DNA of 64,000 nucleotides from Nematopogon swammerdamellus (Eukaryota > Arthropoda > Insecta > Lepidoptera > Adelidae). Shown in pieces: positions 1-12,700 of the stretch; position 1 is the stretch's first letter; each line of letters opens with the position of its first letter. A program made the position numbers and the translations under genes. The DNA lies in assembly GCA_946902875.1 (NCBI GenBank), contig OX336336.1, forward strand, positions 25,561,558 to 25,625,557. The letters are read 5' to 3'. The notes under the pieces are model-generated. The model was given only the letters and a program-made list of their open reading frames with translations. It searched no databases and was not told the origin of the DNA.

Positions 1-376
1 GTAGCAGGTCTTGGGGTATGATTAATTTAAAATACACATTACGCCTGGATGTGCGTGCATCCAAATCAGATCAAATCCAAAATCACATCCATCTAAATAA
101 AATTTTCCCGAACAACAGCTTTATAATTGTTTTTTGTAATTCTTTGCAATGTTTCAACGTGATTTGGAATGTTGCTATAGTCGAGACTGAAGAAGCGGAA
201 TTCAGGTCTTACTACCAACACACTAAATTATTGTTGACCTGCCAAAGAAGGCTGATTGATCTGTCAAAAAGCAAGCTTTATTCACACAGCCCCTCATGCT
301 CACTCGTTCTAATAAGAAAAACTCATCTAACTCGCAATTAGCTTTATTTTTAGTTTTTTTTTTCTTTTTGGGCCGC
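1..376. other. Esyt2 intron, nothing recognised
   Basis: AT-rich intronic sequence upstream of the first visible exon. The open frames here are short and have no coding character. Confidence 0.5.
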
Positions 377-480
377 CCGGCCCCATCGGAAGTCAACGGT
401 TGTAAGGGTTTGGGGGCCGACCGGTTCCATCGGAAGTCAACGGTTGTAAGGGTTTGGGGGCCGACCGGCCCCATCGGAAG
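377..480. repeat. 44-bp tandem repeat, about 2.3 copies
   Basis: The block catcggaagtcaacggttgt recurs at 384, 428 and (partial) 472, a period of 44 bp. It is GC-rich and lies in an Esyt2 intron. Confidence 0.85.
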
Positions 481-489
481 CCAAGAGGT

Positions 490-600
490 TCAGACGGCTG
501 GTTGGAGTAAGGCCGTGGGACGCGCAAAAGGCCTGCACAAGAGCGGGCTTAGGCGCGGAGAACGAGTCCGAACAACAAGAACAAGAAGCCAAGAGGTTCA
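490..600 (+). mobile_element. 3' end fragment of the RNase-H LINE
   Basis: The stretch ggttggagtaaggccgtggg through gcggagaacgagtccgaaca followed by an AACAAGAACAAG tail is the reverse complement of the 3' end of the LINE at 53027-54945. It is a short 5'-truncated copy. Confidence 0.7.
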
Positions 601-678
601 TGGATAATTAGGCAGTTGTAGTTGTTAATCTTTAATAGATTGAATCTCCTTATTGACAGCTGTGTTCTCTCGTTGCAG

Positions 679-765
679 GCGCTGCTGGAAACGCAACTGT
701 TCAAGCTGGCCGGTCTGAGTGCGGGCGTACTTTCAGTGTACATTGACTCATGCAAGAACTTGCCC
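679..765 (+). CDS. Esyt2: Esyt2 exon: start of C2B
   Basis: This 29-codon exon is bounded by the acceptor cgttgcag and the donor GTAAGT and is in phase 0 at both ends. It reads ALLETQLFKLAGLSAGVLSVYIDSCKNLP in two pieces: a short pre-domain stretch and the first beta strand of C2B (GVLSVYIDSCKNLP). The preceding exon is outside the window. Confidence 0.9.
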
Positions 766-3700
766 GTAAGTACCCCCTATGCTCTGGCTTACATTATTAT
801 TATAGATGTAGTATACACTGGCAGCATTAGCGCTCGGCTACACAAACGATTGTATTACCAACTAAACAGTTTATTTGAGTTGGGCATGACGGCCGACTTC
901 TCTCCAACCCAACTGTTTAGTCGTTGAGGACGGTTGGAACACGGACAATTGTCATTAGCTCTGCATAGTGCAGCATAACCCAACTTTTTAGTCAGCCGCC
1001 GTCTAAAAAGTTGGCCGCTGTAGGCGTTGTTCAACTTTTTAGTTGAGTTGTGGAGAGTCGGTGCCGACTAAACAGTTGAGTTGGCGTTGGCGCCCTCGTC
1101 ATTTTGCATGTATTTTTGTACTTACAACAAACAGCTGTTCTGCGTTTGAACATAGTACGGTCATTGAACCCGTACAATGCAAGTTACCTACTGTTACACA
1201 CAGATCTAGTGACCTAGTGACTTACTTACAACAAACAGCTGTTCTGCGTTTGAACATAGTACGGTCATTGACCCCATACAATGCAAGCTACCTACTGTTA
1301 CACACAGGTCTAGTGACTTTGTGACTTACTTACAACAAACAGCTACATGCTGCCGTTGTCTACTCCCTAAAAACCCCTAATAAAGACACTTTGCAATGAC
1401 ATGTTCAGAATACAAGTCACACTTGCGACAGAAGGGATTGACAAATTAGTTATATTATTGGCGCAGAGTGCCCGAACGCAGTCCAAGCCGGACCCGTACC
1501 TGACGCTGTCGCTGGGCCGGAAGACTGAGAACTCCGGCGTGCAGCTGCGCACCGCCAGCCCCGTGTACGAGATCGGACACTCCTTCCTCGTCACCAACCC
1601 CGAGACAGATACTCTGCGGCTCAAGGTACCCTGTTGATGCTTGTGACGCTTGCAAGTGCTCCAGTAAATTCACATCAGGGTTGTTGCTGATGCACAATTT
1701 CTTCACATCAGCTGATGCTGATGCTAATGCTGATTTTAATAATTTTCTTTAAAAAAAAGGGAAAAATACTTAACTATCTGAATATTATGAATTTATATCC
1801 AAAGTTTTGGTTGGTATTGAAATAAAAGATTGTGTTGTAATAATTTTGTGACATTTAATAAAACAAATCAAATCTGATACCCTTACCAGTTTAGTAATTA
1901 TCTTAGCAATTAAATTATTAGTATTGGATGAAACTTTGGAACTATTTGGAACTGTATGTCTGCTTTTTCGGCTTCAGCTCCACCCCTCAGCGGTCATGTC
2001 ACGACTCGAACATCAGCATTAATATCAGCATCGATCAATGCGGATGCTGATGCGATGCTGATGTTGAAATGGATGCTGAAGTTCCGCGGATGCTGATGCT
2101 GATGCTGATGTTCGCAACAACCCTGATTCACATACCCAGGGAGTGAGACGTTTGGGGTCTGCCCCGCAGCGGCGGTGCATGAACTTAATTTGATGTGTGC
2201 AAGATACAGTTTGCGAGGCCCTATCAATGTTGCCAATACTTCAACAACCTCATCAAATCGCAATAATACTGCCAGTGTATTATTGCAATATTCACTGCCT
2301 CTGTCCTGCTTTCCCATGTTGTGTCTAATAAAGGCTTTATAGTAAGCTTTAGTTTGAATTTGATTAAGTCTAAACATGATATTTTTCATGAATCAAAGCT
2401 GCATGAACATTCGAGGCGCGAGGCCCCTCGGGCCGCGAGGCCGTGGGCGGTCGCCCACGCCTTGCGCAGCCTCTGCTGCCCCGCCTCTCTCTGAAATGTA
2501 AAAGAGTTATAGCCACCAGGGCCGTCTCAAGGGCGGGGCGAGCGGGGCGGGCGCCCCGGGAGCCCTGCGTTAGAGGGGCGCCGCCGATTGTTAGGCCACA
2601 CAGGCTTTCCGCCGCCTAAGCTTTCTCTAAAATTACACGAGCCAAAAAAACACAGGATCACTCAGCGCAAGTGTGCGTTCTTCAGTATTGGCCATAAGTA
2701 TATTGCCCGGTCTGGTCTAAGTTTGGGCGACTCCGAAAAATTTTAGTGGGATTTTGGGCTACTTCAATAAGAAATTGATTTGCGCGGGGAGCGTCTAGCG
2801 GCTCCACGCGCGGCGAGCGGCAGCAGCGAGCGGGAGCGGCTTGTGTTTGCCCCGGGCACCTATTACTCCAGAGACGGGCCTGATAGCCACAATTGTTCTT
2901 CAGTCGGTTACTTTCGTGTTTTCGCGCTTGGATTATCCTCTCATCATCATCATCAGCCTGTATCGGTCCACTGCTGGACATAGGCCTCTCCCAAGGCACG
3001 CCACCACACGCGGTCATCCGCTCTTCTCATCCATCCACTCCCGGCTACCTTTTTTAGGTCATCTGTCCACCTAGTCGGGGGGCGTCCCACGCTACGTTTG
3101 CTTGTACGTGCCCTCCATTCGAGCACCCGTCTACCCCATCGGTTGTCGGGTCTGCGACAGATGTGCCCAGCCCACTGCCACTTCAGCTTGCTTATTTTCT
3201 TAGCAATGTCGACTACCTTAGTTCTTTGACGTATCACGTCGTTACGGATTTTATCGTCAAAGAAATGCCGAGCATTGCTCTTTCCATAGCTCGCTGAGCG
3301 ACTTTAAATTTCTGGACCAGGCCCATCGTCAGGGTCCACGTTTCCGCTCCGTACGTCATTACTGGCAGAACGCACTGATAGAAAACCTTCGTCTTCAATC
3401 ACTGTGGGATGGAGGATGAAAAGATGTGGATTATCCTCTGATTGTCTATAATTGTACTAATCTTACCATTATCTCTACAGAAGAAGAGATTATAGATTAC
3501 CGTGAGATAATCTTAACATTTGCGTAATCGGAGGATAATCCTTTTTAATTGGGCCTAAAAGTGAGTTCGTTTTTTCCGTCCAGTTCTGTGTAGCAGGCAC
3601 GACCAAAGGGAAGCACTGACGTGGCACGTAGTTCACATAGGTGTTTTTGGGGCTGACATCACGGATTTTGTAGGTTATACACGGTTTTGCAACCCCGAAC

Positions 3701-6700
3701 GTAAAACCCGAAAGGGGGTGATTCTGTACGTGAAATAGAACAACTTTTGTTCTACTTTTTAATTTGAAGAACACAAATTTTTTTCTCCATACATTTTCAG
3801 AAAAAGTATTTAAAATTTGCATGGAAAAACATTTTTTTTTTGTTTAAAAAAAAATTTTCCTTACATAAGTTGTTTATTTTCACATATACAATAACCCCCT
3901 TATGTCAGTTAAAAATATTACGGGGGCAACTGCAACACCGTGTATAGCCGACCGTATCAGTTTCCATAAAAAAAACTGAATAGACGAAACTGCGCCATAA
4001 CTCGTTGCCTGCCTGCAGCGGAGAAGTTGGTTTCACAACATGACTAAAAATGTGTGATTGTCGTTTGCAGGTGCTCGACCAGAAGACCGGCTCGTCGCTG
4101 GGGGAGTTGGACTACGCAGTGGCGCCGCTGCTGCGCCAGGCGGACCTCACGGTCATCATGCAGCCGCTCGCGCTGCACAAGTCCGGCCCGGAGTCCAAGG
4201 TCGTCATGTCCATGTGCCTGCGGGTGAGTGTTGCACCACATCACAGTCTTCTAGACCAGAAGACCGGCTCGTCGCTGGGGGAGTTGGACTACGCAGTGGC
4301 GCCGCTGCTGCGCCAGGCGGAACTCACGGTCATCATGCAGCCGCTAGCGCTCCACAAGTCCGGCCCCGAGTCCAAGGTCGTCATGTCCATGTGCCTGCGG
4401 GTGAGTGTTGCACCACATCACAGTCTTCTAGACCAGAAGACCGGCTCGTCGCTGGGGGAGTTGGACTACGCAGTGGCGCCGCTGCTGCGCCAGGCGGAAC
4501 TCACGGTCATCATGCAGCCGCTAGCGCTCCACAAGTCCGGCCCCGAGTCCAAGGTCGTCATGTCCATGTGCCTGCGGGTGAGTGTTGCACCACATCACAG
4601 TCTTCTAGACCAGAAGACCGGCTCGTCGCTGGGGGAGTTGGACTACGCAGTGGCGCCGCTGCTGAGCCAGGCGGAACTCACGGTCATCATACAGCCGCTA
4701 GCGCTCCACAAGTCCGGCCCCGAGTCCAAGGTCGTCATGTCCATGTGCCTGCGGGTGAGTGTTGCACCACATCACAGTCTTCTAGACCAGAAGACCGGCT
4801 CGTCGCTGGGGGAGTTGGACTACGCAGTGGCGCCGCTGCTGCGCCAGGCGGAACTCACGGTCATCATGCAGCCGCTAGCGCTCCACAAGTCCGGCCCCGA
4901 GTCCAAGGTCGTCATGTCCATGTGCCTGCGGGTGAGTGTTGCACCACATCACAGTCTCCTAGACCAGAAGACCGGCTCGTCGCTGGGGGAGTTGGACTAC
5001 GCGCTGGCGCCGCTGCTGCGCCGAGCGGACCTCACGGTCATCATGCAGCCGCTCGCGTTGCACAAGTCCGGCCCGGAGTCCAAGGTCGTCATGTCCATGT
5101 GCCTGCGGGTGAGTGTTGCACCACATCACAGTCTCCTCGACCAGAAGACCGGCTCGTCGCTGGGGGAGTTGGACTACGCAGTGGCGCCGCTGCTGCGCCA
5201 GGCGGACCTCACGGTCATCATGCAGCCGCTAGCGCTCCACAAGTCCGGCCCGGAGTCCAAGGTCGTCATGTCCATGTGCCTGCGGGTGAGTGTTGCACCA
5301 CATCACAGTCTCCTAGACCAGAAGACCGGCTCGTCGCTGGGGGAGTTGGACTACGCGCTGGCGCCGCTGCTGCGCCGAGCGGACCTCACGGTCATCATGC
5401 AGCCGCTCGCGCTGCACAAGTCCGGCCCGGAGTCCAAGGTCGTCATGTCCATGTGCCTGCGGGTGAGTGTTGCACCACATCACAGTCTCCTCGACCAGAA
5501 GACCGGCTCGTCGCTGGGGGAGTTGGACTACGCAGTGGCGCCGCTGCTGCGCCAGGCGGACCTCACGGTCATCATGCAGCCGCTCGCGCTGCACAAGTCC
5601 GGCCCGGAATCCAAGGTCGTCATGTCCATGTGCCTACGGGTGAGTGTTGCACCACATCACAGTCTCCTCGACCAGAAGACCGGCTCATCGCTGGGGGAGT
5701 TGGACTACGTAGTGGCGCCGCTGCTGCGCCAGGCGGACCTCACGGTCATCATGCAGCCGCTCGCGCTGCACAAGTCCGGCCCGGAGTCCAAGGTCGCCAT
5801 GTCCATGTGCCTGCGGGTGAGTGTTGCACCACATCACAGTCTCCTAGACCAGAAGACCGGCTCGTCGCTGGGGGAGTTGGACTACGTAGTGGCGCCGCTG
5901 CTGCGCCAGGCGGAACTCACGGTCATCATGCAGCCGCTCGCGCTGCACAAGTCCGGCCCGGAGTCCAAGGTCGTCATGTCCATGTGCCTGCGGGTGAGTG
6001 TTGCACCACATCACAGTCTCCTAGACCAGAAGACCGGCTCGTCGCTGGGGGAGTTGGACTACGTAGTGGCGCCGCTGCTGCGCCAGGCGGAACTCACGGT
6101 CATCATGCAGCCGCTCGCGCTGCACAAGTCCGGCCCGGAGTCCAAGGTCGTCATGTCCATGTGCCTGCGGGTGAGTGTTGCACCACATCACAGTCTCCTA
6201 GACCAGAAGACCGGCTCGTCGCTGGGGGAGTTGGACTACGTAGTGGCGCCGCTGCTGCGCCAGGCGGAACTCACGGTCATCATGCAGCCGCTCGCGCTGC
6301 ACAAGTCCGGCCCGGAGTCCAAGGTCGTCATGTCCATGTGCCTGCGGGTGAATGTTGCACCACATCACAGTCTCCTAGACCAGAAGACCGGCTCGTCGCT
6401 GGGGGAGTTGGACTACGTAGTGGCGCCGCTGCTGCGCCAGGCGGAACTCACGGTCATCATGCAGCCGCTCGCGCTGCACAAGTCCGGCCCGGAGTCCAAG
6501 GTCGTCATGTCCATGTGCCTGCGGGTGAGTGTTGCACCACATCACAGTCTCCTAGACCAGAAGACCGGCTCGTCGCTGGGGGAGTTGGACTACGCAGTGG
6601 CGCCGCTGCTGCGCCAGGCGGAACTCACGGTCATCATGCAGCCGCTCGCGCTGCACAAGTCCGGCCCGGAGTCCAAGGTCGTCATGTCCATGTGCCTGCG

Positions 6701-9700
6701 GGTGAGTGTTGCACCACATCACAGTCTCCTAGACCAGAAGACCGGCTCGTCGCTGGGGGAGTTGGACTACGTAGTGGCGCCGCTGCTGCGCCAGGCGGAA
6801 CTCACGGTCATCATGCAGCCGCTCGCGCTGCACAAGTCCGGCCCGGAGTCCAAGGTCGTCATGTCCATGTGCCTGCGGGTGAATGTTGCACCACATCACT
6901 GTGTCCTTACGTCGATGCCGTCACGCAGCGTGTAAGCGTCCACTGCTGGACATACGGCTTTCCAGGCTTATGGCTTTTCCTCCAGTCCTCCCGGCCTTCA
7001 GCGGTACGGAACGACTGCTTTCCGCCGACGCACTTGATGTCGTCGTCCCACCTGACGGGTGGTCTTCCCACACTCCGTTTTCCTGTCCACGGCCGCCAGT
7101 GTAGGACACGGTTACTCCAACGGTCGTCGTCTCTTCGGCTGACGTGCCCAGCCCACTGCCACTTGAGCTTAGTCACCCGGTATCCAATATCGACTACTTT
7201 GGTGCGTCGGCGGATTGCCTCGTGTACAATAAGGTATCGGATCGGTTGGGGAAAGGCTTCAGTCTGTGTTTTTCCCATGGGATTATTTAGAAATAACGGT
7301 ACAGCTATGGGGCCTCGATCTGGCATATGTACATGATCACTGTACTCGCAAGAGTGCGGGTGTAGACGTCTGGATTTTGTAGCTGCAAGGCTGGTATCTC
7401 TGGATGTCTATAAACAAAACGTAAAATTATAAAATGATAGTAAGAAGGTGTACAATAAAGTATATTTAATTATCATTCCATCATATTGCGCGTAGATACT
7501 GCGCGAGGCGGTACGCGAGGACGCGGAGGGTGAGGATGGTGCGGAGAGCGGTGAGGCGGGCGGGGCGCCGGCCGGGGAGGAGCGAGCTCCGCCGTCCAGC
7601 GCGACCGCCAGCGTCACCGACAGCGTCAGCACCAGCGCCTCCGGTTCGTACACGCACATTACAAGTTCACCCGCTGTTATGGGCTGGCATCACGGATGTC
7701 GGAGGTGATGTAGCCAACCGTGTCAGTTTCCATAAAAAAAAAAAAAAAGTTTTTTTGCGCTAGAAAGCTTTATTATTACACTAGCTTTTGCCCGCGGCTT
7801 CGCTCGCATGAAATTCGTATTTAAAAAGAAGAAAGTAACTAAGCCCGCCTTTATTTCGGCGCGCGGAACAATTTGGTTTGTATGAGAGCCACATCTTAGC
7901 ATAACTGGAGCAAAATTTTATTTAGCCTATCCTGTGTCCTGTATAGTTAAATGTGCTTGTACTATGTTTCATCGAATTCAGATGATCGGTTTAAAAGTTG
8001 TGGAAGAACATACATACATACAAAAAAGATTTCTAAAAATCGTAATTTTTTTTTTTTTTTTATTGAAACTGACACGGTTGGCTACATCACCTACAACATC
8101 CGTGATGTCAGCCCATAACACCGGGTGAATGTGATGCCACGTCAGTGCTTCCCTTCGGTCGTGCCGGCTACACTGAACTGGGCGGAAAACACAAACTATT
8201 TACAAAGCCGTTTCGACCGACCTTTCATTCTGTGCGGTGGTACCAACCCGGGTGGGTTAAACCCTACCACCTAGTAATATAAGAAGGGAGTCATATCCCT
8301 TAGTCGCCTTTTACGACATGCACGGGGAGAGATGCAGTGGGGCTATTCTTTTAAAGTACCGGCCCCACACGGTACAAAAATCAATTTAGCTTTAGTATTA
8401 TGCATAGAGTCCACAAACGCAATATCTCATAAAATAAATCAACTTACTCCATAACCGTCCCTTACAGATTTATTATTAGTATTTATGATTTAATCACACA
8501 TTTCTTTTTATATAAATTTTTCATTTTTACAAAATTAAAACCTAAAAGTTGTACAAAACAAACGGCGTTTTCACCACCGGCGGCGGTGTGAACCCAGGCT
8601 ACCGATAGCCGGGTCCCAGGGACAATGCGTGCAGTGTCGAGCAGGGCTGCGTTCTGTATCTGGCCCTTAATTATTATTATTTATACACTATAGCAGCTTG
8701 TTTGCTTGTTTTAACAATGTATTTTTAATTGTACCGTGTGGGGCCGGTACTTTAAAAGAATAGCCCCACTGCATCTCCCCCCATGCATGTCGTAAAAGGC
8801 GACTAAGGGATAAGGACAAGGTGCCGTGCTAAAGGGCGACAGGCTCGCCACCTCTCACCTTGGCACGGTACTGCCACCGAGTCATGCAGCGGGTGGGTCT
8901 TCGTGCCTTACTTGCTGCTTGATCGATTGAATCTTGTTCGAGTACTTTGCGAAACGTGGCTGTCCGTGTTGTGCTGTAATTTAACAGAGCTTTGCAGCAC
9001 AACACCGATTACTCTGCTTACCCCGATTGTCGGGATTCAGCGTGTGTGATATGTATGTATATGATGTATTTTTAATTTTTTATAAATTTTTTTTTTCTAT
9101 AAGGCGAAATATTGTAATTTGTCTTCACATTGAAATGCTCCGTACGCAGTGACCCCCAGCCCGGTGCGCAAGACTCCGCCGGCGCCGCTGCCGGCCGCCG
9201 CGGACTCGGCCAGGTTCCTGCAGGAGGAGCTCATCATCAAGGATACCGGTGAGAGATTCCTATATTCTGATATAGATTGCTGTTGTTTTGGTTTGGGGTT
9301 GGCTCTAGGCCTGCAAACTAATCCCGCTTGGTTGGGGACCTTCGTGCAAAACCCCGCAGTCTCCAGCTACCCTATGTCTTCCATGTTAGCCACAAGTCGA
9401 CCGGGGTGTCTGCAGGCCGCTTATCCCTTAGTCGCCTATTACGACATGCGTGGGGAGAGATGCAGTGGGACTATTCTTATTAAGTACCCACCCCACACAG
9501 TACATTCTGATATAGAACGAAGACCTCTGTTTCAAAAGTGAGAAGAGGACTCGCTAGGCTTAACTTGTCGGAAAAGAACGGGAGACCGTGCACTGAAATT
9601 TAGACCTCCTCAAATAGTTCAATAGTTCTCAATAGTTCTCCTCAAATACTTCTCTCGGTCGGGTGATCTTGGACTGAAGAGAAGGGTAAAGGGGGAGGGA

Positions 9701-12700
9701 GGGGGATTGTCTGCTATTGTGTATTGAAACTAATAAATAAAGCTTTTTTTTTTTATTTTTTTTTATGGAAACTGACACGGTTGGCTACATCATGACATCA
9801 CCTACAACATCCGTGATGTCAGCCCATAACACCGGGTGAACTTGGTGCCACGTCAGTGCTTCCCTTCGGTCGTGCCGGCTACACTGAACTGGACGGAGAA
9901 CACAAACTATTTACATAGCCGTTTCGACCGACCTTTCATTCAGTCCGGTGGTACTAATCTGGGCGGGTTAAACCCTACCACCTAGTAATATAAGAAGGGA
10001 GTCATATCCCTTAGTCGCCTTTTACGACATACACGGGGAGAGATGCAATGGGGCTATTCTTTTAAAGTACCGGCCTCACACGGTACAAGCTAAAAGATTA
10101 TTAGATTTTTAGAGTCGATTCCTCGAAGTTCTTCCTCGCCGTTAGTGGTCCTTTCAAAGTGTCTTCCATCTCGGTCCTGCATACATGGTGCACTGACCGA
10201 TACGAAGTGAACGCTGGTTTCTGCCTCCTCCCCCACATTGAGCGCACAGTGGGTCGTCACTAAGGCCAGCTATGTGGAGATGTATTTTTTTGTCTATCAC
10301 CTACTCTTAGTTATAAGTCTGTTTTTTTTTCACAGCACTGTTTTTTCTGTTGTCTTATGTGCGTACAATGATGGATTTATATTTTATTAAGTACTAATAA
10401 ATACGTGCATTATCATCATTCTGTATGCCGATGATCGGGGTAATCAATTTCAAAGGCAAGTCTCCTGTACCTTAGCGTACCTGTAGGTACCTACCGGGTA
10501 CCTTCTCGGAGTTGATGTGCTCTGGCGCACTGACTGAACCAGTTTACTTAAAAAAAAAGAGTAATCTGTGTTGTGCTGCAACAAATCGGATATTTTTTAT
10601 TAATATAACTTTTTAAACCTAAAAAACCTGTTATGAACACATCAGCTAGAGCTGCTTGTTTCTTAAAATATAAATAAATAAATAAACATGTGCCAGACTC
10701 TGCGGAGCTGCAGAGCGAGCGGCCGGCACCGCAGACGACGGCGACGGTGGCGGCGGAGGTGGCGGCCGCCGCGGCCTCCGCCCCCGACCCCTCCCCGCCC
10801 GGCTCGCCCAAGCTCGTGCACCGCAACTCCACCGTCACCTCGTGAGTTTCAACACCACCACCATTACATTATTGGAAGGGGCCGACCAGGATGTCCCTCA
10901 TCGAAATAAAATTTTGTCACCTTCGGCAGCTCGGTGGCGCTATTGATCAATGTCTCATCGCGAAATTAAGCATACAGGAAGTCAGAACTTTGATGCGTGG
11001 CCGTTCGATCGTTAAGGCTATGCATGGTTCGGATTCCACATAAATCTGTAGGTCCTTTACTAGGTGGTAGGGTTTAACCCATTGTGACTGAATGAAAGGT
11101 CGGTCGAATAGGCTATGTAAATACTTGTTGTTTTCTTTACAATTCCATCAGTACAATGGATTTTCTATGGTCCTAGTGCGCAGACCACATCAATAACTAC
11201 ACCATTTCAATAGTATACACATCCTCGAAACTTTGCTAAAACGTTCACTTTACCATTCGACTTAATAAGCTTACGTGCCCTTTTGACAAAACACACGCGA
11301 CGTGTGGTTACATAAGTCGATGTTGATCGGTTGGCAGTGAGTTTAGAATCACTCTCAAAGGAGTTGAATTTGGTAGGAGTTATGGATCACATTTCAGAGA
11401 TGAAGGGCGAAGATGTTGGGTGCAAGAATTGATCCTTGAGGCACACACCCCTTAGTTAGTATATCTCACTTCAGATAAGATGCCACCAACTCTCGCTTAA
11501 TAATGTCGGCTCACCAAGTATTTCCATGTCAGCAGTTTTCCCATTGTACTGAGATGTTCCAGTTTCATGAGTAGGCATAATATGTCGGTTCACTTTGTCG
11601 AATGCTTGTTTGAAGTTCAAATATTACATCGACTGGGGTTTTGTGATCTGCGAGTGTGCATTATTATAAGTGTGATTGTCATCTGCGAGTGTGATTATAA
11701 GTGCAATTGGGAGCCACGAGTGCAATTGTCATAAGGACTTGCTTGTACTTGGCGCAGGTCGGCCGGTGAAGCGGGGCTGGGTCGGATTCAACTGACGCTG
11801 CGCTACTCGGTGCAGCGGCAGACTCTAGTGGTCGTCGTGCACAAGATCATGTGAGTATTATTATTGCCTGTCCCGTCCTGATGCGTGTACTCAGAAGAAT
11901 AAGTCTCTCATTGGACGAGTCATCATCATCATCATCCCCGTGTACCTATGTCATTTAAAGGCGACTAAGCACAAGATGCCGTACTAAAGGGCGTACTACA
12001 GGGTAGCCAACTCTCTCCTTGTTACGGTCCTTCGACAGTCATAGACAGGTGGGTCTTCGTGCCTTACTTGCTGCTTGATAGTTTATCTTGTCCGAATGCT
12101 TTGCTAGACGTGGTGGTCGGTGTTGTGCTGTATCTATCAGAGTTTCCTCTCCAGTTTTCTTGTCCTAATATTTTGTTATAAATATAGTGGTAGGTGTTGT
12201 GCTATAATTTAGAAGACTGACCGACTACATTTTTCCAAACATCCTCCCAATTTTCTGCTTGTTTACATACATTTCATACATACATATCACACACGCTGAA
12301 TCCCGACAATCGGGGTAAGCAGAATAATCGGTGCTGTGCTGCAAGAACTCTGGTAAATTACAGCACAACACCGACCACCACGTTTCGAAAATTATTCGAA
12401 CAAGATTCAATCGATCAAGCAGCAAGTAAGGCACGAAGACCCACCTGCTGCATGACTCGGTGGAAGCACCATGCCAAGGTGAGAGGTGGCGAGCCTGTCG
12501 CCCTTTAGCACGGCATCTTGTCCTTATCCCTTAGTCGCCTTTCACGACATGCACGGGGAGAGATGCAGTAGGGCTATTCTTTTTAAGTACCGGCCCCACA
12601 CGGTACTGCTTTCTGCTTGTTTACTTTTATTATTTAACTTTCGTTAGTATTATGTTTCTTTGATTCTTCTTCTTTTGTTGCTACCTTATTATGTTTTCAA

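Noticed and set aside
2410..2600. CpG island or promoter of a nested gene
   Set aside because: GC-rich, but repetitive and without start codon, exon or core promoter; it lies within an Esyt2 intron and looks like repeat remnant.
4050..7336. Two overlapping open frames of 961 and 1092 codons as separate repeat proteins
   Set aside because: They are two frames of the 177-bp exon array. Only the frame continuing the C2B peptide after the acceptor at 4070 is biologically meaningful, and probably only in part.
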